Below, one piece after another: positions 1 to 4,801 of a stretch of 8,433 bases of DNA (position 1 is its first letter; every line of letters starts with the position of its first letter). The stretch lies in contig DDIS01000201.1 of assembly GCA_002338615.1 (NCBI GenBank), forward strand, positions 1 to 8,433, in the 5' to 3' direction. Source of the stretch: Proteobacteria bacterium UBA1844 (GTDB taxonomy: Bacteria > Pseudomonadota > Gammaproteobacteria > Steroidobacterales > Woeseiaceae). The notes below the pieces were generated by a model, which was given only the letters and a program-made list of their open reading frames with translations, was not told the origin of the DNA and searched no databases. The translations under genes were made by a program, and so were the position numbers.

Positions 1-1
1 G

Positions 2-226
2 AGCCGGCCGGCGACGCTCGCGTGGCTGTTTGCTGCGGGAGCGCTGTTGGCTGCGCACAAGAGGAGTGACCACAATGGTGGCGGCGGACCGAAAAAGGGG
101 CGACGGACAGTTAGCCGCGCACTACTTGGCGCCGCAAATGCGTCGATGCTGATGTGGCGCTTTCTTGCCGTGCCGCTCCCGGCGGCAGGGGGCAAAAGCC
201 CTCCGGAAAATGTTGGAAAAACATAA
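2..226 (+). CDS. Possible C-terminal end of an unknown small membrane protein (partial)
   Basis: An open frame enters from the left edge and ends at TAA 224-226. It encodes about 74 residues: a short hydrophobic stretch (ATLAWLFAAGALLAAH) at about residues 4-19, then a basic, glycine-rich linker (HKRSDHNGGGGPKKGRR) and a mixed tail. One membrane segment followed by positive charges would fit a small inner-membrane protein, but I recognise no family. Competing readings exist. Another frame ends at TGA 67-69, with an AGAGGAG motif just before a 25-codon frame starting at ATG 75. One minus-strand frame is also open through this stretch. The strand and frame are therefore uncertain, and sequence to the left is needed to decide. 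Confidence 0.35.
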   Translation, partial: SRPATLAWLFAAGALLAAHKRSDHNGGGGPKKGRRTVSRALLGAANASMLMWRFLAVPLPAAGGKSPPENVGKT

Positions 227-243
227 AAGTCACTGTCATATCA

Positions 244-289
244 GATAGTTGCATATGATAGTTAAAAAGACTTCACATCTCGAAGATAG
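244..289. repeat. Three GATAGT words upstream of the FHA gene
   Basis: GATAGTT occurs at 244-250 and again at 257-263, 13 bp apart, and GATAGTG is at 284-290. The first two sit in similar surroundings (CATATCAGATAGTT, then GCATATGATAGTT). The third lies inside the spacer of the proposed promoter. This could be a direct-repeat operator, but no known regulator is recognised and the tract is AT-rich, so chance is possible. Confidence 0.3.
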
Positions 290-300
290 TGCCCTAGACT
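272..300 (+). promoter_or_regulatory. Candidate sigma70 promoter for the AAA-FHA gene
   Basis: TTCACA (272-277, five of six bases of TTGACA) is followed by a 17-nt spacer and TAGACT (295-300, four of six bases of TATAAT). It lies in the AT-rich stretch just upstream of the gene. Transcription would begin near 307, giving a leader of about 100 nt before ATG 405. Confidence 0.4.
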
Positions 301-404
301 ATGTTAAATAAACAATAATAAGCGCCGGCGTCCCAACCTTGCCGGCTCAAACAAGAATAGAGCCTTTAATCAGCAGCACGCAAAAGGCCAGCGAGGGGTG
401 CAAG

Positions 405-1562
405 ATGAGTCGTCAAATGCAGGTCCAGGCTATGCCTGACCAGGCGCAGGTTGTTCCAGAAGTTGCGCTTATATCCAGCCGCCATCAGGCCGCTTTATCG
501 GAACTGACCAGTGCCGTGGCCAATGAACAAACTGCTGTCCTGCTGACCGGTGACAGCGAGCTTGAGGTCAGCCATGTGGTCGGCGCATTCGTTGCAGAAA
601 TGCGCGTTAGTGCCGCGGTTGTTCGCCTGCGTCATCCCCATCCTGACGCGCTGGCAGCCATGCGGGAAATTGTCACCGGCTTTGGCTTTGATCCGAAAGA
701 TCTTTGCTTCGCGGATCTTAAAAACATCGTCCTGATGTTTCTTGAGTATCAGAGAAAGCACGACCTGTGTGCGGTTATCTGTGTCGAACATGCGGAGCGA
801 CAGCCATCCGGTGTTCTGAGTGCCCTGGCGGAGCTGATTGAGCTTGGCACCACCCGGGGCTTCAGGCTGATGTTCGCTTTTTCGGGCGGCTCCGGGCTTC
901 TGCACCTGCGTGGCGAGGCGGCGCTCGCAAAAGTGCGTCAACACTTCGAGCTAACAATCCGCTTGCGCCCATATACACTGCCACAGACCCGGGAATTTCT
1001 GAGTCAACGATCGATACTTTCAGGATGCAGCGATCCCCTGGGACTGTTCGAGCACGACGCTGTCAATAGGCTCCATCGGCTCAGCGGCGGCGACCCGGAT
1101 CTCGTTGCGCGGTTGTGCAAGGAAAGTCTGCGCACGGCACAAAGCGGCACACAAGGTCCGGTTTCGGCCAAAGACGTGGTCAAGGCCGCACGCCGCATTC
1201 AGGTCGCAAATGGCGCAGATACGGCTACGGCTGTTGTGCCGATTGTTCCCGAGAGTGCAGCCACACAAACGTCGCGCGAGACGCTAAGCGTCAGTCGGCA
1301 TGGGACACTGCTGCGCGAACTTACGCTCAGGCAAGGACGATTCATGGTTGGGCGAGCGAAGTCCGCCGATATCTGCCTGCCAAGTTCCACGGTCAGCCGC
1401 CGCCATGCGCTGATTATCCGTACCGCCACAATTCTGCAGGTACTGGATCTTGGTAGCACCAACGGCACCCGGGTTCGAGGACAGAAAGTGCGGGAACACA
1501 CAATGGTGCCGAACGATGTACTGATTTTTGGCGACTTCGAAGTGCGATACCAGCTTGCCTGA
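405..1562 (+). CDS. ExeA/GspA-like degenerate AAA domain fused to a C-terminal FHA domain
   Basis: The protein has 385 residues. I chose ATG 405 because GAGGGG (393-398) lies 6 nt upstream; the frame also allows TTG 339. Residues about 20-290 follow the plan of ExeA/GspA AAA proteins: SRHQAAL, then VLLTG, later LRPYTLPQTREFL, and SGGDPDLVARLCKESL in the lid region. The P-loop is broken: after LLTG (46-49) comes DSELEVSHV, with no GK[S/T]. The Walker B acidic pair is replaced by VEHAE (127-131). ATP binding and hydrolysis are therefore doubtful. Residues about 302-385 form an FHA domain with its phosphopeptide-reading residues present: G316-R317, S331-RR-H334 and N353-G354. FHA domains bind phosphothreonine. 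There is no signal peptide or membrane segment. I infer a cytosolic scaffold or reader on an ExeA-like fold; its partner is unknown, and no kinase or phosphatase gene is in the window. Confidence 0.85.
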   Translation: MSRQMQVQAMPDQAQVVPEVALISSRHQAALSELTSAVANEQTAVLLTGDSELEVSHVVGAFVAEMRVSAAVVRLRHPHPDALAAMREIVTGFGFDPKDLCFADLKNIVLMFLEYQRKHDLCAVICVEHAERQPSGVLSALAELIELGTTRGFRLMFAFSGGSGLLHLRGEAALAKVRQHFELTIRLRPYTLPQTREFLSQRSILSGCSDPLGLFEHDAVNRLHRLSGGDPDLVARLCKESLRTAQSGTQGPVSAKDVVKAARRIQVANGADTATAVVPIVPESAATQTSRETLSVSRHGTLLRELTLRQGRFMVGRAKSADICLPSSTVSRRHALIIRTATILQVLDLGSTNGTRVRGQKVREHTMVPNDVLIFGDFEVRYQLA

Positions 1563-1580
1563 GTAAGCCGTAATACAAAA

Positions 1581-1603
1581 CGGGGCCTTTTTTAAGGGCC
1601 CCG
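1581..1603 (-). terminator. Stem-loop terminator, mainly for hsp20
   Basis: CGGGGCC (1581-1587) pairs with GGCCCCG (1597-1603), extended inward by a G-T pair and two A-T pairs around a 3-nt loop. On the minus strand the stem is followed by TTTTGTATT, so it fits an intrinsic terminator for hsp20, about 42 nt beyond its stop. On the plus strand it begins 18 nt after the FHA gene stop but has no T-run after it, so it would stop that transcript poorly or act only as a 3' end stabiliser. Confidence 0.7.
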
Positions 1604-1644
1604 AATAGCAGCTACTTATTCCATCACGATCGATGCAAGTCCAG

Positions 1645-2082
1645 TTACGCAGCCACCGTGATTCTGCGCGGTTGTGCCTTCGCTTGTTTTGGAATATGAA
1701 TTTCCAATACGCCGATTTTTCCTTCGGCTTTGACGTTTTCGGCATCGACGGTGTCGGGAAGGATAAATCGGCGATAAAATCGACCTAGTCCTCTTTCGTT
1801 CCGCCGGGTTACCATCTGTTCACCCTCCGGCGCCGCAATCGGATGTCGGTTGCCGCTTATACTTAAAATACCGTTGTCCAATGTGATCTCGACGGCCGCG
1901 GGGTCCACGCCCGGCAAATCGACAAATAACTGGAAGCGATTGTCGTATTCGTGGATATCAACTGTTGGAACCCAGTCCGCGGTTGCGGCACTGCTTTCGC
2001 TGTCACTCCAACCACTGAACAGACGGTTAATTTCGCTCTGCAACTCGCCAACTCCAATCGGATTGTATCGAACCATAGCCAT
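1645..2082 (-). CDS. Hsp20/alpha-crystallin family small heat shock protein
   Basis: This 145-residue protein is an ATP-independent holdase that binds unfolding proteins in the cytoplasm and passes them to DnaK/ClpB. The length is normal for bacterial class A Hsp20. The alpha-crystallin domain runs from about W37 (ADWVPTVDI) to the IPK at 130-132, with LPGVDPAAVEI and the hallmark GVLEIHIPK near its end. The C-terminal ITV (141-143) is the I-x-I/V anchor used in oligomer assembly. ATG 2082 is preceded by an ideal AGGAGGT (2088-2094) with 5 nt spacing; a second ATG two codons in is less well placed. It is divergent from cbpA and has its own sigma32-like promoter, which suggests both are heat-induced. 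A stem-loop lies beyond its stop. Confidence 0.97.
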   Translation of the reverse strand: MAMVRYNPIGVGELQSEINRLFSGWSDSESSAATADWVPTVDIHEYDNRFQLFVDLPGVDPAAVEITLDNGILSISGNRHPIAAPEGEQMVTRRNERGLGRFYRRFILPDTVDAENVKAEGKIGVLEIHIPKQAKAQPRRITVAA

Positions 2083-2125
2083 GACGAACCTCCTATCAAA
2101 ATAATGAATCGATATGTGTCAGCCA

Positions 2126-2189
2126 ATTCTGGCCTGGCATCGATCTTGGGATTTTGGACAAAATTTCAAGTCTGCCAGCAGGCCAGAAT
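2126..2189. repeat. 11-bp inverted repeat flanking the hsp20 promoter
   Basis: ATTCTGGCCTG (2126-2136) has its exact reverse complement, CAGGCCAGAAT, at 2179-2189, 42 bp further on. A further TGGCA/TGCCA pair (2135-2139 and 2173-2177) could extend the dyad with a bulge. The arms bracket the -35 and -10 elements of the minus-strand sigma32-like promoter. It does not match the CIRCE element. A paired operator is one reading; chance is less likely at this length. Confidence 0.5.
2143..2170 (-). promoter_or_regulatory. Sigma32-like heat-shock promoter for hsp20
   Basis: Read on the minus strand, a perfect CTTGAA (2170 down to 2165) is followed by a 14-nt spacer and CCCAAGAT (2150 down to 2143). 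Against the sigma32 -10 consensus CCCCATnT this matches five of seven fixed positions. The predicted start near 2136 gives a leader of about 54 nt before the Hsp20 ATG. Confidence 0.6.
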
Positions 2190-2249
2190 GCAACCGGGCG
2201 AACCGCATCAAGCCATCCGCAAAACGAGCCTTACAGGCCGGAACTCTTG

Positions 2250-2277
2250 CTTGAAAAACCCTGTGGTGACCCCAGCT
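2250..2277 (+). promoter_or_regulatory. Sigma32-like heat-shock promoter for cbpA-cbpM
   Basis: CTTGAA (2250-2255) is a perfect sigma32 -35 core, extended by an A-run. After a 14-nt spacer comes CCCCAGCT (2270-2277), matching six of the seven fixed positions of CCCCATnT. The predicted start near 2284 gives a leader of about 93 nt before the cbpA ATG. The spacer length equals that of the divergent hsp20 promoter. Confidence 0.7.
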
Positions 2278-2287
2278 CAGAGCACTG

Positions 2288-2305
2288 TGCGATAATGTAT
2301 ATCGC
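2288..2305 (+). promoter_or_regulatory. Extended -10-like site and 6-bp hairpin in the cbpA leader
   Basis: TGCGATAAT (2288-2296) resembles an extended -10 element (TGnTATAAT), which could give basal sigma70 transcription; there is no good -35 at 17 nt. The same bases form a hairpin in RNA: GCGATA (2289-2294) pairs with TATCGC (2300-2305) around a 5-nt loop. If transcription starts near 2284 this hairpin would lie at the 5' end of the message and could protect it. The two readings are alternatives. Confidence 0.25.
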
Positions 2306-2376
2306 AACCCGGCAGCGCCAGAAGACGCCGGACAAACCCGTCGCGCAAATGCGCGTCGATTAATCAGCAGACAAGC

Positions 2377-3321
2377 ATGCAGTTCAAGGACTACTACGAG
2401 ACACTTGGCGTAAAGCGAGACGCAAACGCTGACGATATTAAACGAGCCTATCGTCGGCTCGCGCGCAAGTATCACCCTGACGTCAGTAAGGAAACTGATG
2501 CCGAAACTCGCTTCAAGGAAATGAAGGAAGCCTACGAGGTACTGAAAGACCCGGAGAAGCGTAGCGCTTATGACAGCTATGGCGCCAACTGGAAGGCCGG
2601 CCAGGAATACCAGCCTCCAGGTGGCGGACACGGCTATTCAAGTACGGGTGCGGACTTCGACGGCGCACATGATTTCAGCGATTTCTTCGAGTCGATGTTC
2701 GGCGCACGCAATGCACGAGGTGGATTCGGCGCCGGCCGCGGCAGCGCCCATATGGACGGCGGCGACCTGAATGCACGCATTGTGATTTCGGTCGAAGACG
2801 CCTATGCGGGCGCGACGCGTCAGATATCACTGGCGATTCCCGAAGTAGACGAAGATGGCGTAATCCGCAACCGGCAGCGCACGTTGAAAGTTCGCATTCC
2901 GAAGGGCATTGGTACGGGACAACGAATTCGCCTTGAAAGCCAGGGCGCGCCGGGTATTGGATCGAAAGCACGGCGCGGAGACCTGTATCTTGAAGTCCAG
3001 ATCGAGGATCATCCGATCTACCAGCTTGACGGGCGTGATGTGCATGTGAAGCTACCCATTGCAGACTGGGAAGCTGCACTCGGCGCCAGCGTAAAAGTTC
3101 CGACACTCGGTGGAACAGTCGACTTGAAAGTTCCGGGCGGATCCAGCTCGGGTAAGCGCCTGCGTTTAAAGGGTCGCGGTATGCCTGGCAATCCGGCGGG
3201 GGATCAGTACGTCGAATTGCAGATAAAGGTGCCGGCACGCCTGTCGAAAGAGGCGCGTTCTCTCTACGAAAAGCTCAAAGCAGAGCAACTCACTGCGACG
3301 AGCAACAAGGCGGGAGCATAA
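2377..3321 (+). CDS. cbpA: CbpA, DnaJ-class co-chaperone without zinc finger
   Basis: This 314-residue J-domain protein stimulates DnaK ATPase and, in E. coli, also binds curved DNA. The J domain (about 1-70) has the catalytic HPD at 33-35 and starts with KDYYETLGV, typical of CbpA. A Gly/Phe-rich linker follows (about 70-125) and includes [11 protein letters not shown] (99-109). The two C-terminal substrate-binding beta domains run from about 130 to 305. No CxxCxGxG zinc-finger repeats are present, which separates CbpA from DnaJ. ATG 2377 fits the family N-terminus even though the upstream bases (CAGCAGACAAGC) give only a weak ribosome binding site. A CGCGC/GCGCG stem (2342-2355) lies in the leader. 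It shares an operon with cbpM, one nt downstream, and is likely heat-induced from the sigma32-like promoter. Confidence 0.96.
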   Translation: MQFKDYYETLGVKRDANADDIKRAYRRLARKYHPDVSKETDAETRFKEMKEAYEVLKDPEKRSAYDSYGANWKAGQEYQPPGGGHGYSSTGADFDGAHDFSDFFESMFGARNARGGFGAGRGSAHMDGGDLNARIVISVEDAYAGATRQISLAIPEVDEDGVIRNRQRTLKVRIPKGIGTGQRIRLESQGAPGIGSKARRGDLYLEVQIEDHPIYQLDGRDVHVKLPIADWEAALGASVKVPTLGGTVDLKVPGGSSSGKRLRLKGRGMPGNPAGDQYVELQIKVPARLSKEARSLYEKLKAEQLTATSNKAGA

Positions 3322-3322
3322 G

Positions 3323-3628
3323 ATGAGCGCACAACAATTGAGCATTCTGAGTGGGGTTATACTTGATAGCAATATAACGTTTACACTCAGCGAATTTTGT
3401 AGCGCCAGTGGCGCGCAAAGCTCGCTCATCATTGAAATGGTCGACGAAGGAATCATTGAACCTGAGATCGACGCCGAGAATTGGTATTTTCGAGGTGATG
3501 CACTGGTACGTGCGCATCGTGCGTTACGACTCATGCGTGATTTGGACGTCAATCTGGCGGGCGCCGCGCTCGCCGTAGACTTGATTGAGCAACTCGAAAT
3601 TCTGCAGGGACGTACGGATCGTGCATGA
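3323..3628 (+). CDS. cbpM: CbpM, MerR-like modulator of CbpA
   Basis: The protein has 101 residues, the same length as E. coli CbpM, which binds the CbpA J domain and inhibits both its co-chaperone and DNA-binding activities. The N-terminal part (FTLSEFCSASG..., then IIEMVDEGIIEPE) is the MerR-type winged-helix-like fold, followed by ENWYF and the helical RALRLMRDLDVNLAGAALA typical of the family. ATG 3323 lies 1 nt after the cbpA stop, and its GGGAG site (3312-3316) is inside the end of cbpA, so the two are probably translationally coupled and made in a fixed ratio. It lacks the long dimerisation helix and effector domain of true MerR regulators, so a role as an independent transcription factor is less likely. 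Confidence 0.93.
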   Translation: MSAQQLSILSGVILDSNITFTLSEFCSASGAQSSLIIEMVDEGIIEPEIDAENWYFRGDALVRAHRALRLMRDLDVNLAGAALAVDLIEQLEILQGRTDRA

Positions 3629-3677
3629 TGCTTGCAGCGGCGATTTCGGAATTGTGAACGTTTAAAGGAGTGTCGTT

Positions 3678-3944
3678 ATGGCTGGTGGCTGGGCTCGTGA
3701 CGGAGCTGTACAGGAGCAAATTGACGCGAGCGTGGAAGATGCCGTGCGCGAGGCGCGCAGCAGAATTGCGAGCGGCAAGAGTCGCGGCAGCTGTGAGGAA
3801 TGTGGCGTGTCAATACCAAAGGCGAGGCAGGAAGCGGTGCCTGGCGTAAGCAAATGCATTGATTGCCAGCAAGCCGCCGATAGTAGCAATAGAAGTGCGT
3901 CCGGCTACAATCGCCGTGGTAGCAAGGACAGCCAGCTACGATAG
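3678..3944 (+). CDS. ybiI: YbiI-type DksA/TraR C4 zinc-finger protein
   Basis: The protein has 88 residues. It carries a C4 zinc finger of the DksA/TraR type: C39-EE-C42 and C60-ID-C63, separated by the family segment IPKARQEAVPGV. The C-terminus GYNRRGSKDSQLR is, from memory, the same as in E. coli YbiI, and the N-terminus (MAGGWARDGAVQEQID) also fits it. DksA binds RNA polymerase through its secondary channel with a long coiled coil. Here only a short helix precedes the finger, so DksA-like activity should not be assumed, and YbiI's function is unknown. ATG 3678 follows AAAGGAG (3664-3670) with 7 nt spacing. It lies 49 nt after cbpM with no convincing promoter or terminator between, so it may be read through from the heat-shock operon. 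Confidence 0.93.
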   Translation: MAGGWARDGAVQEQIDASVEDAVREARSRIASGKSRGSCEECGVSIPKARQEAVPGVSKCIDCQQAADSSNRSASGYNRRGSKDSQLR

Positions 3945-3982
3945 CCGGCCGCCACGCACGCTTTTGACTTCGTTCGTTCGCT

Positions 3983-4801
3983 TTATTCTGGCAAGTTTCC
4001 TTTGCGTTGTTGATTGAAAGGGTTGAGCAGCAAGGCGGTCACGGTTTGCTGTTTCGGATCTCGAAATTCATGCAGGCCAATCGTCATTTTTTCCTGGCCG
4101 TCGCGCGGCGCTTCGCGATAGCTTCGGAATACGCGGTCCCAGATTGAAAGATGAAAGCCAAAGTTGCTATCCGTTTCTTCGCGATGCCATGAATGGTGAA
4201 TACGGTGCATATCAGGCGTGACGATCAGCCAGCGTAATCGTCTATCCATCGCTGCAGGCAGGCGCAGATTGGCGTGCGTGAATAGCGAGCCGGCATTCAG
4301 CAGGATTTCGAAAAGCAATACGGCGAGTGGCAAGATGCCGAGCAAGGCAATGACTGCGAGTTTGATCAACATGGACAGTGCAATCTCAAACGGGTGAAAG
4401 CGTACGCCGGTGCTGACATCAATGGCAATGTCGGCATGGTGAACGCGGTGCAGCCGCCACAGGAACGGCAGCAGGTGAAGAATGCGATGCTGCCAGTAGA
4501 TCAGCAGGTCAAGCGCGAGCATGCCAAGCAGGATGTTGAGGACTACCGGTAAGTCGCGCAACAGGCCGATTGACTGCTGCTCCACGCGGATAGCAGCCTC
4601 CACAGCCAGAACCGGGAAGCCGAAGCGCAATAGCACCGTGCTAATGAGGACCAGCGACAGATTTCCAATTTGCCGGCGCCAGCCGCCCGGAACGGATCGC
4701 CGCGGCCACAATTGCTGCGCAGCGATCATCAACGTCAGTACGCCCAGAAAGACGACCAGTCTCGCTTCGGCTTCATGATTTATCAGCCAGCTGCCTGACA
4801 C
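3983..4801 (-). CDS. Fatty acid hydroxylase/sterol desaturase family membrane di-iron protein
   Basis: This 272-residue integral membrane protein carries the histidine clusters of the family: H105-RIL-H109, H118-RV-H121-H122 and H199-RI-H202-H203, with further histidines at H136, H176 and H206 and an NFG at 213-215. These bind two irons and activate oxygen to hydroxylate or desaturate C-H bonds in lipids. Hydrophobic segments lie at about 15-32, 45-68, 85-103 and 140-175. The start is GTG 4801, which shares one base with the TAG stop of the flavoprotein gene (TAGTG), so translation is probably coupled; the ribosome site is weak. All iron-ligand clusters appear intact, so an active enzyme is expected. 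Its substrate (fatty acyl chain, sterol or hopanoid-like lipid, or carotenoid) cannot be told from sequence. It is the last gene of the operon. Confidence 0.92.
   Translation of the reverse strand: MSGSWLINHEAEARLVVFLGVLTLMIAAQQLWPRRSVPGGWRRQIGNLSLVLISTVLLRFGFPVLAVEAAIRVEQQSIGLLRDLPVVLNILLGMLALDLLIYWQHRILHLLPFLWRLHRVHHADIAIDVSTGVRFHPFEIALSMLIKLAVIALLGILPLAVLLFEILLNAGSLFTHANLRLPAAMDRRLRWLIVTPDMHRIHHSWHREETDSNFGFHLSIWDRVFRSYREAPRDGQEKMTIGLHEFRDPKQQTVTALLLNPFNQQRKGNLPE

Noticed and set aside
495..944. A 149-codon minus-strand open frame opposite the AAA part of the FHA gene
   Set aside because: No recognisable domain; the plus-strand gene has clear ExeA-like and FHA motifs.
2083..2136. RNA thermometer (ROSE or fourU) in the hsp20 leader
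   Set aside because: A UUUU run lies near the AGGAGG site, but the only pairing leaves a 3-nt loop with two G-U pairs, too weak to claim. No ROSE-type anti-Shine-Dalgarno segment was found.
2119..2631. A 170-codon minus-strand open frame across the hsp20-cbpA spacer
   Set aside because: It runs over both sigma32-like promoters and the cbpA J domain and matches no family.
2675..3238. A 187-codon minus-strand open frame inside cbpA
   Set aside because: Composition is arginine-rich and low in order, and cbpA in the other strand is unambiguous.
3945..3982. Terminator between the convergent ybiI and hydroxylase genes
   Set aside because: CCGGCTA (3901) and TAGCCGG (3942) form an inverted repeat around the end of ybiI, but the arms are far apart and no T-run follows on either strand.
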